A DNA stretch of 64,000 bases from Paenibacillus sp. JNUCC-31 (GCF_014844075.1 NZ_CP062165.1:5890001-5954000); one strand, 5' to 3'. Positions 17,577-26,701 are shown, counted from the stretch's first letter. Notes: a model not told the origin generated them from the letters alone. Numbers and translations: made by a program.

Positions 17577-18041
17577 TTATATTTTGCCAAGCATCTTATT
17601 ATACATAAACTGCCCTGTTACCCGGCGTGCTGTTACATAACGATCGTGGAAGTAAGGGGTGGATAATTGGGTGATGCTGACACCCTTGCTGCTTGAAGCG
17701 TGAGCGAACTGTCCGCCACCGATATATACACCCGTATGTGAAATGCCGTTGCCCATCGTATTAAAGAATACCAGGTCACCTGTACGCAGATTTGCTTTGG
17801 ATACCGGAGTTCCGGCCTTAGCTTGTTGCTGGGAAGTGCGTGGTAATTCAATGCTATATTTGTTGAAAATATATCTCATAAATCCAGAGCAATCAAATCC
17901 AGCCATTGTCGTGCCGCCCCATTTGTAAGGTATGCCAGTCATGTTGTTAACGACGGTGTTAATACTGCTTGCCTCTGTGCTTGCTGCACCGGATGTAAAT
18001 AGAACTGCTGCTCCAAAAATGGAGATAATAAGTTTTTTCAA
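17577..18041 (-). CDS. Secreted NlpC/P60 peptidoglycan endopeptidase
   Basis: This is a 154-aa secreted cell-wall hydrolase, predicted to cut between D-Glu and diaminopimelate in peptidoglycan stems. A signal peptide (KKLIISIFGAAVLFTSGAAS) precedes a single NlpC/P60 domain with catalytic Cys in FDCSGFMRYIF, His in ISHTGVYIGG and a third polar residue in FAHASS. There is no separate wall-binding domain. I start at TTG 18041, about 9 bp after AAGGGAGA; TTG 18047 is 3 bp from it. A c-di-AMP riboswitch and promoter lie upstream, so expression should fall when c-di-AMP is high, linking wall hydrolysis to osmotic signalling. Confidence 0.9.
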   Translation of the reverse strand: MKKLIISIFGAAVLFTSGAASTEASSINTVVNNMTGIPYKWGGTTMAGFDCSGFMRYIFNKYSIELPRTSQQQAKAGTPVSKANLRTGDLVFFNTMGNGISHTGVYIGGGQFAHASSSKGVSITQLSTPYFHDRYVTARRVTGQFMYNKMLGKI

Positions 18042-18059
18042 AATCAATGTTCTCCCTTC

Positions 18060-18172
18060 GATGCCTACGGAGTTAGCTAAGGGTTCGGTAGAAGGTTCCC
18101 TATATTTCCTATGTATAAGAATAATTCACCCAAAATGGTTCCCCCGTTTTCAAACATGAAACTCGGCAAATG
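18060..18172 (-). ncRNA. c-di-AMP riboswitch (ydaO-yuaA type)
   Basis: Read on the minus strand, the leader shows the conserved blocks of the ydaO/yuaA aptamer in order: GGGGGAACCA, GGGTGAATTA, ATAGGGAACCT, CCGAACCCTTAGCTAAC, and a closing GTAGGCAT that can pair with TTGCC at the 5' end. It lies between a good promoter and the NlpC/P60 start, the classic context for this class. Ligand binding is known to reduce expression in this family. Boundaries are approximate. Confidence 0.87.
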
Positions 18173-18200
18173 AATAATTAAGTTTTTGTAACCTTTTGAA

Positions 18201-18229
18201 ACTATATTGCATAAATGCGAAAATGTCAA
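18201..18229 (-). promoter_or_regulatory. SigA promoter for riboswitch-NlpC/P60 transcript
   Basis: On the minus strand TTGACA (18229-18224) and TATAGT (18206-18201) are separated by exactly 17 bp. Transcription would start near 18194, just ahead of the aptamer. Confidence 0.8.
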
Positions 18230-18435
18230 ACGGGTTTTAATCCCTTCTTAGTACCTCAATGTTAACGGAATTCCAGCTTTCCATGTAGAAAAAACTCGGA
18301 AGTGCGTATCTAACCTATGACAAAAAAGTAACAACTGTTTCAAATGGATAGAAACTGGACAATGAATTGCTTTTTCGCAAGGGTTTGGATAACACTAACA
18401 GGAATCAAAGTAGTTGTTACATGTTGTTGTGAATA

Positions 18436-18464
18436 TTGACATAATTCATTGTTTTGCATAGAAT
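18436..18464 (+). promoter_or_regulatory. SigA promoter for pectate lyase
   Basis: A perfect TTGACA (18436-18441) and TAGAAT (18459-18464) with a 17-bp spacer. The predicted start of transcription, near 18471, lies inside the inverted repeat that follows. Confidence 0.75.
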
Positions 18465-18466
18465 GG

Positions 18467-18494
18467 TTTTATCCAATCCACATATTGGATAAAA
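18467..18494 (+). promoter_or_regulatory. 11-bp inverted repeat at the pectate lyase transcription start
   Basis: TTTTATCCAAT (18467-18477) and ATTGGATAAAA (18484-18494) are exact complements with a 6-nt loop, placed over +1. It may be a repressor operator or a 5' mRNA stabilising hairpin. A second small repeat, TTTGATT-TTAT-AATCAAA (18503-18520), follows. Confidence 0.6.
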
Positions 18495-18585
18495 AGAAAA
18501 AGTTTGATTTTATAATCAAATATAAGGAGGGTAGGATCAGGGAAACAGTTTGCATAAAATGAATCGGGAGAGGTGTTCTAATCTG

Positions 18586-19545
18586 ATGTTTAAATCAAAA
18601 GTAAGGTTTGCATCCTTTGTTATGGCTTGTACAATGGTTCTGTCTGTTATTGGAATAGTATATCAGCCAGTTGCGAAGGTATCTGCTGCAGACGCCTCGG
18701 GAACGACAGCGAGTATTGCTGATATCTTGAAAAATCAGCGTGCTGACGGAGGATGGAAGAAAGATTATAAGGAAACAAGCGGCGAGTGGGCAAAATCCAC
18801 GATTGATAACAAAGCTACATACTCAGAAATCAGAAGATTAGCAAAGGAATTTAAGAAGACTAATGACCCGCGGTATTCGGCTGCTGCCATCAAAGGAATC
18901 AACTTTCTACTAAACATGCAATATTCCAATGGCGGATGGCCGCAAGTATACCAGAGCTCAGGTTATCACAAGCACATCACCTTCAACGATGATGCCATGA
19001 TTAATGTCATGTACATGCTGGATGAAGTAGGTGCACGCAAAGGTGACTTCTCATTCATCGACAGCTCTCTTGCGGATCGCAGTAAAAAATCAGTTGCCAA
19101 AGGAGTAGACGCTATTCTGAATACACAGGTTGTCGCTAATGGCAAACTGACTGCATGGGGACAGCAACATGATTCCAGTTCCCTTAAACCTGCAGGAGCA
19201 AGAATTTACGAAGTGCCTTCTCTCAGTGCTGGAGAGAGCAGTACGATTGTGAAGTTTTTGAAAACAAGACCGTCAAACTCAAAAATTACAGCTTCAATCG
19301 AAGCGGCAGAAACCTGGTTCAACAAAGTGAAAATTACAGGGTACAAATATGTCAGAGAAAACGGGGATAGTAAACTCGTTGCTGATTCAGGTGCAGCGCC
19401 CATTTGGGCTCGTTTTTACGAAATTGGAACAGATAGACCGATCTTCGTAGGACGTGATGGGGTTGTGAAATACAAGCTTAGCGAAATCGATAAGGAAAGA
19501 AGAGGCGGATATGCTTGGTACGGTAACTGGCCTTCCAAGATATAG
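18586..19545 (+). CDS. Secreted pectate lyase, family PL10
   Basis: This is a 319-aa secreted lyase that cleaves polygalacturonate by beta-elimination, leaving unsaturated ends. A signal peptide (FASFVMACTMVLSVIGIVYQPVAKVSAADA) is followed by the PL10 alpha-toroid: ILKNQRADGGWKKDY, NKATYSEIRRLAK, INFLLNMQYSNGGWPQVY, FNDDAMINVMYMLDEV, and near the C-terminus APIWARFYEIGTDRPIF. There is no binding module or surface anchor. The start is uncertain: ATG 18586 gives the shortest signal peptide, 12 bp after GGGAGAGG; ATG 18559 and TTG 18550 are possible. The neighbouring locus adds other plant-glycan enzymes, and the gene has its own promoter and terminator. Confidence 0.92.
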   Translation: MFKSKVRFASFVMACTMVLSVIGIVYQPVAKVSAADASGTTASIADILKNQRADGGWKKDYKETSGEWAKSTIDNKATYSEIRRLAKEFKKTNDPRYSAAAIKGINFLLNMQYSNGGWPQVYQSSGYHKHITFNDDAMINVMYMLDEVGARKGDFSFIDSSLADRSKKSVAKGVDAILNTQVVANGKLTAWGQQHDSSSLKPAGARIYEVPSLSAGESSTIVKFLKTRPSNSKITASIEAAETWFNKVKITGYKYVRENGDSKLVADSGAAPIWARFYEIGTDRPIFVGRDGVVKYKLSEIDKERRGGYAWYGNWPSKI

Positions 19546-19627
19546 TTCTTTCACGCTTTTCATCAATTTCAATCAGAATCATAAAATAAACAATAACAAT
19601 AATTTGACTCATACTTAATATCCAAAC

Positions 19628-19677
19628 AAAACCAAGGGTAATACAGTGCTTGTTAACTGTGTTGGCCTTGGTTTTTT
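19628..19677 (+). terminator. Rho-independent terminator after pectate lyase
   Basis: AAAACCAAGG pairs with CCTTGGTTTT across a 28-nt loop that is itself partly foldable; a T run follows. Confidence 0.75.
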
Positions 19678-19739
19678 GTTTTACATGAAATGATGGATGA
19701 ATACAGCTTTAAATATAGAATGAAAAAATTTTTTTTTTG

Positions 19740-19768
19740 TTGACACATATTATTCCACATGATATATT
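19740..19768 (+). promoter_or_regulatory. Promoter for tRNA-Leu
   Basis: A perfect TTGACA and TATATT with a 17-bp spacer, about 45 bp before the tRNA 5' end. Confidence 0.75.
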
Positions 19769-19811
19769 ATTTCTTGTCGCCGCGATATAATATCTCGGAG
19801 ATATGAGATAC

Positions 19812-19895
<84 letters not shown>

Positions 19896-19910
19896 TCATA
19901 TGTAAGGTGA

Positions 19911-19956
19911 AAAAGGTTCCTAGAATGGCATTTGTGCCATCAGGAACCTTTTTTTG
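19911..19956 (+). terminator. Rho-independent terminator after tRNA-Leu
   Basis: AGGTTCCT and an inner ATGGCA pair with TGCCAT and AGGAACCT, followed by seven T residues. Confidence 0.88.
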
Positions 19957-20052
19957 TTGGTTTACGTTTTTAGTAGGTTTTCCTTTGTTTATTTATCCAG
20001 TAATGGAAAGATGTTCGTTCTGCGACGGTTTGCCCCTTTAATTCAGGTTATT

Positions 20053-20078
20053 TGTACGTAAAATACCGAATTGTACCT
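20053..20078 (+). promoter_or_regulatory. Paired direct repeats TGTACGT/TGTACCT (putative AraC-type operator)
   Basis: TTGTACGT and TTGTACCT occur with starts 19 bp apart (20053 and 20072), two helical turns, the spacing AraC-family proteins favour. The second copy starts exactly 44 bp before the cre-like box at 20116. The same arrangement recurs before the ABC transporter operon. Confidence 0.55.
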
Positions 20079-20115
20079 ATTCTGTGCCTCAGGCATCCAC
20101 TATTCTTTTCTCGTA

Positions 20116-20129
20116 TGGAAGCGCTATCA
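20116..20129 (+). promoter_or_regulatory. cre-like box before the GH27 gene
   Basis: TGGAAGCGCTATCA matches the CcpA consensus TGWAANCGNTNWCA at all but one position. Its end (TATCAA) could serve as a -10, so binding would block initiation. Confidence 0.55.
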
Positions 20130-20171
20130 ACCATGATTTGAATGACCAAATTCAGAGGGGGTAGGGATAAT

Positions 20172-23100
20172 TTGAAACGAATCGGAAAAAGGATGGCAAT
20201 GTGTTTTATGGTATTCGTGATTGCGGCAGTGCAGTTCGGGATGATGGGGACGAGAGGTAATGTGGCACAAGCAGCAGATAAAAGTCTCGCCCAAAAGCCG
20301 TATATGGGCTGGAGCAGCTACAGCATGCAGGTGTATGACGGGGCGGGTAACTGGACATCGGCCGAGAGCATTAAGAAGCAATCAGATGCCATGCGTGAGA
20401 AGCTGCAGGCCCATGGCTATGAATACATTAATATTGATGCTGGCTGGAACGGGGACGAGGATGAATATGGCCGTCCTATTCCGAGTACTGTTCTTTATCC
20501 GAACGGATTTCAGGAGGTCATTGATTATGTCCATAATAACGGGCAGAAGATCGGGATCTATCTGATCCCGGGATTATCAATCACCGCCTATAACAAAAAT
20601 CTTGAGGTTTATGGGACGGGTGGAGCATGTCGTATGCAGGATATCGCGGTAAAGCCGCTCGTTGTTATGGATGCTTGGGATTCGTACACGTACAAAATCG
20701 ATTTTACGAACCCATGCGCACAGAAGTATGTGGATTCCATTGCCGATCTTCTGGGCGAGTGGGGCATTAACTTTGTCAAATTCGACAGTGTAACTCCGGG
20801 ATCGGGAATCAATAACTTGAGTCGGGATGCACGCGGTGATGTGGAGGCGTGGTCCAAAGCCCTGGACAGAAATAACATCTGGTTTGAGCTTTCCTGGGCG
20901 CTCGACCATAATTACGTGGATTTCTGGAAAAAGTATGCGAACGGTTGGAGAATCGACTGGGATGTTGAAGCCTACGACAGCAGTAAGGGCTTAACGGAAT
21001 GGTCGAGCATTTCACGTTTATTCCCCATCGCTGCCATCTGGTGGCGCGATGCAGGTCCAGGGGGTTGGAACGACTTTGATTCCCTGAATGTCGGGAATGG
21101 CTCGATGGATGGTCTGACCAGGGACGAGCGGAAGACCGCTACCACGTTCTGGGCAATCTCTTCAGCACCGCTTTATTCAGGTAATGATCTGACCAGGTTG
21201 GACAGCTATGGACTGGAGCTGCTTACGAATGATGAAGTCATTGCGGTCAATCAGGCCGGACGTCCAGCCCATCCGGTTTCCATGGACACCAAACAGCAGG
21301 TATGGTATGCCAATAACGGAGATGGTACGTACAGCGTAGCTCTGTTCAATCTGGGCAACCGGAGTGCAGAGGTGAAAGTGAAATGGAGCGATCTTGGCCT
21401 CGAAGGTCCGGCTTTGGTCCGAGATCTTTGGAGCCATTCCGAATTGGGAACTTTTAATACGGAATTTAGTGGCGGCGTGTTGGAACCCCATGCTTCCCGA
21501 ATGCTTAAAGTAACTGCCGTGAGCGGCACATCGGCCGTTAATGATGATGACACGGGCATGCGTTATAGTGGGGATTGGAAGCGTAACGGGGGCAAGGAGC
21601 AAATCGATGGCAGACAGGATCTAAGCATCGCCATTACGGATTCCTCGACCACAGACTCTGCGAATACGCAGCAAGGAGTTGACTTGGAAGCAGAAGTGGA
21701 CCCAATCACGAATGTAGAAAATGCTGCAAATGCGGTTTCAATGGATGCTGCTGCCGTTACCGATGTGGTTTACATTAATGATGATGACAGCCATATTCAA
21801 TACACGGGTTCATGGAGTCCAAATACCGGCAGAAGTTTCGGGGATTACAAAGGAGATGTACATTTTACTGAAACCGACGGCGATTATTTTGAATATACCT
21901 TTACTGGAACAGGCATTGACCTGCTGACGGAGAAGGATCAAGGACTGGGAGACATGATTGTTACACTCGACAATGGAACGCCTGAAACGGTAAACGCTTA
22001 TACCAGTGGTGAACGAGAAGTCCAACAGGTGCTGTATCGTGCTGCCGAACTGGATAGTGGTTCGCATACCTTGAAGGTGGTCAAAAAATCGGGCCAATAT
22101 ATGCTGCTGGATGCACTTAGAGTAACAACGGAAATTCCCACAGGAGGGCAGAACAGCACGATTAGTCCGGCTTCTGTTGACTTTGACAAGGCCACAGAAC
22201 AACAGAAGGATATTGCTGTCACGCTGTCATTGAATGGAAATACACTGATCAGTATTGAAAATGATGGGGTGCAGCTTAATGAAGACGACTATACGGTGGT
22301 CGATGACAAACTGAACATCAAGAAAGAATATCTCACCCAACTGCCTATAGGGGCAAATGACTTGACCGTCAATTTCAGCGCTGGTGATCCGCAGACTCTT
22401 AGAGTTAAGGTCAATGATACAACAGGCATTCGTTATGTACTGATCAATAACGACGACCCGGCAATGAAATACAATGGCTCATGGTCCCGCAGCACTGGCA
22501 GAGGAATGGGCGACTATAAGGATGATGTACAATATACCGAGACAAATGGTGATTCCTTTGAGTATATCTTCCGAGGTACAGGGATCCAGTTGTTCACGGA
22601 GGTAGACCAGTCACAAGGGGATATGGATATCTATGTGGACGGTCAGTTCAAGGAAACGGTCAGTGCTTATCGCAACGGACGGTTGGCACAGCAGAATCTG
22701 TACAGCATCTCGGGTCTGCCGGATGGGCAGCATACGCTGAAGGCCGTCAAGAAATCAGGTAGATTCATGCTACTTGATATGCTTAAGGTTGAGCTTCCGA
22801 ATATGATTAATCCGGTGAATGCGAGCTTTGACAAATCAACTTCCGCTCAGGCTGATATTGATGTCACGCTGCTGAAACAGGTGGAAAGCTTCAAGGGTAT
22901 TACCAACGGCTCTAATGAATTGATTCGGGGCACTGATTATACAGTTAATGGAGATCACGTTACACTGAGCAAAACGTATCTTGCTGCCCAGCCCGTTGGA
23001 ACGTTGAATCTCAGTTTTTCCTTCGGTGGTGATTACCTCAATGACGTACATTCGGCGACGGCGAATGGAGATTTCTTCGAATACACCTTCAAAGGGACCG

Positions 23101-24113
23101 GTATAAGCTTGATTACACCTACGGGACCGGAGCAGGGAGAAGTGGATATCTATGTCGATGGACAGCTGAAACAAACCGTGAATGCATACAGTCCGAGCCG
23201 GTTAATGATGCAGGAGATTTACAGCATCTCAGGACTGTCAAAAGGTCAGCATACACTCAAAGCTGTGAAGAAATCCGGTGATCTTATGCTGGCCGATCAA
23301 CTGAAATTTACTGTCCCTACTGGAATCGGAAACGGTGAACCAACGAATCCGTCGAATCCGTCGAATCCAGGTGGGCCATCCAATCCAGGCGGACCATCGA
23401 ATTCAGGCGGACCATCGACTCCAGTCGTGCAGCCTTCAGACACTTCTGTGCCAGCGCCAACTCCTGAATCCGGAACAACTGACGGGACAACAGGAACAGA
23501 GGGTGGTCAAGATATTCTGTACAAGGCGTATATTCAAGGGTATCCGGGCGGTTTGTTCAAGCCAGATAACAAACTCACCCGTGCGGAGATGGCAACCATA
23601 CTGGCACTGGTATCTGCGAAAGAAGTCAAGGGATCTGCTGTTGCATTCAGTGACGTTAAATCTGAATTTTGGGGAGCAGACGCCATTGCTAAGGTAAGCA
23701 AGATGGGGCTGATGAGTGGCTACGAGGATGGTACGTTTAAGCCAAATCAGCCCTTGACTCGTGCGGAGATGGCCACTCTTGTGGCCCTTCTGGGTCCGGC
23801 TTCCGAGCCTTTAGGTGACGGTTTCTCAGATATCAGCAGTCACTGGGCCAAAGAAGCTATTTTGAAAGCGCAAAGTGCAGGCATCCTGAAAGGCTACAGG
23901 GATGGAACCTTTAGACCGAATGCTTTACTGACAAGAGCAGAAGCAGTCGTTGCCATCAACCGAGTTTTAGGGAGAACGCCGCTCACTGACGTTACACACC
24001 CACAGTGGAAAGATGTTCCTTCCACGCATTGGGCCTTCGGTGATATCGAAGGGGCTTCGGTGGATCAGGTCGCAAAGTCCCTGATAGATGGGGGAGACCA
24101 GAAGAATAAATGA
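20172..24113 (+). CDS. SLH-anchored GH27-type glycoside hydrolase with carbohydrate-binding and X2-like modules
   Basis: A surface enzyme of about 1313 aa. After a signal peptide (MCFMVFVIAAVQFGMMG) comes a GH27 barrel (residues 35-440) opening with KPYMGWSSYS; the predicted nucleophile is Asp205 in VKFDS and the acid/base is near Asp264 in RIDWDVEAYD. It is probably an alpha-galactosidase or beta-L-arabinopyranosidase. Next are alternating units of a lectin-like module (531-652, 753-876) and an X2-like Ig module (664-749, 883-951). The third lectin-like module (about 952-1046) lacks its first 40 or so residues. A Pro/Asn/Gly/Ser linker and three SLH repeats (from 1114) tie it to the wall. 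I start at TTG 20172 after GAGGGGG and AGGG; ATG 20142 precedes those sites. The promoter has paired TGTAC repeats and a cre-like box. Confidence 0.9.
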   Translation: MKRIGKRMAMCFMVFVIAAVQFGMMGTRGNVAQAADKSLAQKPYMGWSSYSMQVYDGAGNWTSAESIKKQSDAMREKLQAHGYEYINIDAGWNGDEDEYGRPIPSTVLYPNGFQEVIDYVHNNGQKIGIYLIPGLSITAYNKNLEVYGTGGACRMQDIAVKPLVVMDAWDSYTYKIDFTNPCAQKYVDSIADLLGEWGINFVKFDSVTPGSGINNLSRDARGDVEAWSKALDRNNIWFELSWALDHNYVDFWKKYANGWRIDWDVEAYDSSKGLTEWSSISRLFPIAAIWWRDAGPGGWNDFDSLNVGNGSMDGLTRDERKTATTFWAISSAPLYSGNDLTRLDSYGLELLTNDEVIAVNQAGRPAHPVSMDTKQQVWYANNGDGTYSVALFNLGNRSAEVKVKWSDLGLEGPALVRDLWSHSELGTFNTEFSGGVLEPHASRMLKVTAVSGTSAVNDDDTGMRYSGDWKRNGGKEQIDGRQDLSIAITDSSTTDSANTQQGVDLEAEVDPITNVENAANAVSMDAAAVTDVVYINDDDSHIQYTGSWSPNTGRSFGDYKGDVHFTETDGDYFEYTFTGTGIDLLTEKDQGLGDMIVTLDNGTPETVNAYTSGEREVQQVLYRAAELDSGSHTLKVVKKSGQYMLLDALRVTTEIPTGGQNSTISPASVDFDKATEQQKDIAVTLSLNGNTLISIENDGVQLNEDDYTVVDDKLNIKKEYLTQLPIGANDLTVNFSAGDPQTLRVKVNDTTGIRYVLINNDDPAMKYNGSWSRSTGRGMGDYKDDVQYTETNGDSFEYIFRGTGIQLFTEVDQSQGDMDIYVDGQFKETVSAYRNGRLAQQNLYSISGLPDGQHTLKAVKKSGRFMLLDMLKVELPNMINPVNASFDKSTSAQADIDVTLLKQVESFKGITNGSNELIRGTDYTVNGDHVTLSKTYLAAQPVGTLNLSFSFGGDYLNDVHSATANGDFFEYTFKGTGISLITPTGPEQGEVDIYVDGQLKQTVNAYSPSRLMMQEIYSISGLSKGQHTLKAVKKSGDLMLADQLKFTVPTGIGNGEPTNPSNPSNPGGPSNPGGPSNSGGPSTPVVQPSDTSVPAPTPESGTTDGTTGTEGGQDILYKAYIQGYPGGLFKPDNKLTRAEMATILALVSAKEVKGSAVAFSDVKSEFWGADAIAKVSKMGLMSGYEDGTFKPNQPLTRAEMATLVALLGPASEPLGDGFSDISSHWAKEAILKAQSAGILKGYRDGTFRPNALLTRAEAVVAINRVLGRTPLTDVTHPQWKDVPSTHWAFGDIEGASVDQVAKSLIDGGDQKNK

Positions 24114-24127
24114 TGTGAAACAGGATT

Positions 24128-24151
24128 AGGGGCCATGTTGGCCCCTTTTTT
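24128..24151 (+). terminator. Rho-independent terminator after the GH27 gene
   Basis: GGGGCC-ATGTT-GGCCCC followed by TTTTTT. Confidence 0.88.
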
Positions 24152-24332
24152 CTGAGTGATAAGAAGTCATGGAAAAGGATGCCTGTTGTACAGAAAAACG
24201 AGCTATTGGAGTCGTGCATCATCACAGAATGGAGAACTTCGGAAATGTTGAAAAAAGCAGTGATAACAGGCTTGTATCATTGCCTTTTATTCATTTCTGA
24301 ATGAATAACAATTGTAGAATGAGATAAAACAA

Positions 24333-24361
24333 TTGACTAAGCCGACAAATATTATTATCTT
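24333..24361 (+). promoter_or_regulatory. SigA promoter for the membrane AraC regulator
   Basis: TTGACT (24333-24338) and TATCTT (24356-24361) have a 17-bp spacer, predicting transcription from about 24368. A weaker cre-like sequence, TGATAACGCTACCA (24362-24375, two mismatches), covers the start of transcription. The remainder of 24152-24332 shows nothing else. Confidence 0.6.
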
Positions 24362-24405
24362 TGATAACGCTACCAATACCTCAAGGAGGGGGAGGAGGGT
24401 TACCC

Positions 24406-26694
24406 ATTAAATATTCCAGTGTTTTTCGTAAATTTTTAATTTCCTACGTGATCATTTTGGTGATACCCAGCATTGGCGGTTATATGTCTTATCTGACTTC
24501 AATTTCCGTGACACAATCCATCTCCATTGAGAACAGCGTTACCCAACTGCAGAAAAGCCAGGAAATATTGGAGCGCCGTATGGCGGAAGTGGAAGGTTTC
24601 ACCCGACAGCTTGCGGTTAATCAGGAATTGAACGTTCTGATGAATGAAAGGGACAACGAAACAAACGTATATGGGATATGGAGAACGATGGAGAATGTGT
24701 TGACCTTTGGACAGACAAATGATTTTCTGCAAAATTATTATATCTATCTTGCCAATTACAATCTGATTCTCACCCCGGGCTCTTCTTACAGACCAAATCA
24801 TTATTACGATAATTTCCGTTATAACGATCTTTCGTTGGAAAAATGGATGAAGGATGTGTTGGAGAAGACCCACCGGAGTGAAATTAAACCGCTCAGCTCC
24901 TATGTCAGCAGGGGAAAGCAGACTACCGTAATCACATATATGCAGTCATTGCCTCTGGACAGCTTCAATGATTCATCACCCGCTGTCGCGGTTGTCATTA
25001 TTGACGAGAAAATCATTCTCAGCCTGCTGTCCAGCCTGAATGAGCGATACGGTGGTTGGGTTCATATCAGTGATGCAGAGGGCAATACCATTGCGCTGCA
25101 AGGGAGCACCGAGCCCGAGATGGTGAAAATGGCCTCTGACTCTCATTTTGACCCAAGTAGAGTTAGCCAGTTCTATGGGGATGATCTCGTGATCACTACA
25201 AGATCCGATAAGAATGGATGGGTTTACCAGGCGGGCATTCCCCGTCATGTCCTGATGGAGAATGCAAACAGGATCAAGGGGATGACGCTGCTGATTACCG
25301 GCGGCACACTGCTCATCGGACTTATTGTTGGACTCGTGCTGGCCTATCGCAACAGCGCCCCAATCAATCGACTGCTAAGCGTCATGAAAGAACAGTTCGG
25401 GAAGGATGAATCGGCTCCCAAAAATGAATTTGATTTTTTGAGTGGAAATATCGCTGATATGCTTACCAAGAACAAGCTGCTCGAATCCGAATTGAATCGC
25501 CAGCTCCCACTGGTCAGGGATGCCTTCTTGAAGCGATTGATTTCCGGCGAATTCAAATCGCGGGATGAGATTCTTTCCGCCGCCGAACAGGCTGATATTC
25601 ATTTGTATCAAGGCAAGGGATATGCAGGAATTGTCCAGATTAAGGGTTATGCCAGTATGGATAGCGTTGAGATCCTAAATGAACTGAGTGCCTCCCGACT
25701 GTTGTTGAAGCAGGCTGTGGCTGAACTTGGTGGAGATGTCCTGATGACGGACATGGGCTCAGATAAAGTGGTCATTCTGTTCTTTTCCAGAGAGAACGAA
25801 TCCGGAATGGATCGTGAAAAGGAAGAGATCACGCACACCATGGAAAATCTGACACAATATGTGTTCAATGAATACAGAATCACCATCCAGTCAGGATTCG
25901 GAAATCTCTTCACATCGGTAACAGAGGTGAGTATTTCCTTTGATCAGGCGAATCAGGCGCTGGAGTATGCAGTCTACATGAACAAAAAAGGAATGATGTG
26001 GAACAAGGAGGCCCAAACCGAAAATACAACCTATTATTACCCGCTGGATTCGGAGCAGCGACTGATTGGAACGATCCGTGCAGGAGAACGTGAAGAGGCT
26101 AAACGGATTGTCGATGCAATCATTGTGCAGAACGTGGAGCAAAGGGAATTGTCCATGGAAATGAAGCATCAACTTGTCGGAGAAATGAAGGGGACCTTTC
26201 TCAAGCTGCTGGATCAAAAGGCATTTACGGAATACGCCTCCATCGAGAATGTAAAACGGCGAGTCATTGATATTGGTTCTTCCGAGCCGCTTGAATCGAT
26301 AAAGGCCGAGTTTTATGAAATCATGGAAGAACTGTGCGCACTGATTACGAACAAAAAGAAAGATGCCCATATTCAAATCATTAAACAGATCAAGGAATAC
26401 ACTGCACGGATGTATTCAGATACAGAGCTGACCTTGTATCGGGTGGCAGAGCATGTGGAGCGGCCCGAAAAATACATTTCCCAATTATTCAAAGAGTTTA
26501 CGGGTGTCAATTTCTCTGACCACCTCATCAAAGTCCGGATGGATCAAGCAGTGATTCTGCTAAAAGAGAGTAATTATACGGTGGACGAGATTGCGTCACG
26601 GGTAGGTTACAATAGTTCTCACTCTTTCAGGAGAGCCTTCAAACGATTGAATGGCGTTTCGCCCAGTGTGTACAGACAATCGGTTGACGATTAA
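24406..26694 (+). CDS. Membrane-spanning AraC family regulator (YesS-like)
   Basis: A 762-aa regulator with TM1 near residues 10-30 (FLISYVIILVIPSIGGYM), an extracellular sensor region, TM2 near residues 300-320 (MTLLITGGTLLIGLIVGLVLAY), a cytoplasmic linker, and a C-terminal AraC DNA-binding domain with two helix-turn-helix units (LYRVAEHVERPEKYISQLFKEF and VDEIASRVGYNSSHSFRRAFKR). It probably senses a glycan outside the cell and controls the adjacent transporter and hydrolases. The only codon at normal distance from the strong GGAGGAGGG (24391-24399) is ATT at 24406; no ATG, GTG or TTG fits. TTG 24361 lies in the predicted -10. An AUU start is therefore proposed. Confidence 0.88.
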   Translation: MKYSSVFRKFLISYVIILVIPSIGGYMSYLTSISVTQSISIENSVTQLQKSQEILERRMAEVEGFTRQLAVNQELNVLMNERDNETNVYGIWRTMENVLTFGQTNDFLQNYYIYLANYNLILTPGSSYRPNHYYDNFRYNDLSLEKWMKDVLEKTHRSEIKPLSSYVSRGKQTTVITYMQSLPLDSFNDSSPAVAVVIIDEKIILSLLSSLNERYGGWVHISDAEGNTIALQGSTEPEMVKMASDSHFDPSRVSQFYGDDLVITTRSDKNGWVYQAGIPRHVLMENANRIKGMTLLITGGTLLIGLIVGLVLAYRNSAPINRLLSVMKEQFGKDESAPKNEFDFLSGNIADMLTKNKLLESELNRQLPLVRDAFLKRLISGEFKSRDEILSAAEQADIHLYQGKGYAGIVQIKGYASMDSVEILNELSASRLLLKQAVAELGGDVLMTDMGSDKVVILFFSRENESGMDREKEEITHTMENLTQYVFNEYRITIQSGFGNLFTSVTEVSISFDQANQALEYAVYMNKKGMMWNKEAQTENTTYYYPLDSEQRLIGTIRAGEREEAKRIVDAIIVQNVEQRELSMEMKHQLVGEMKGTFLKLLDQKAFTEYASIENVKRRVIDIGSSEPLESIKAEFYEIMEELCALITNKKKDAHIQIIKQIKEYTARMYSDTELTLYRVAEHVERPEKYISQLFKEFTGVNFSDHLIKVRMDQAVILLKESNYTVDEIASRVGYNSSHSFRRAFKRLNGVSPSVYRQSVDD

Positions 26695-26701
26695 AAGAAA
26701 G

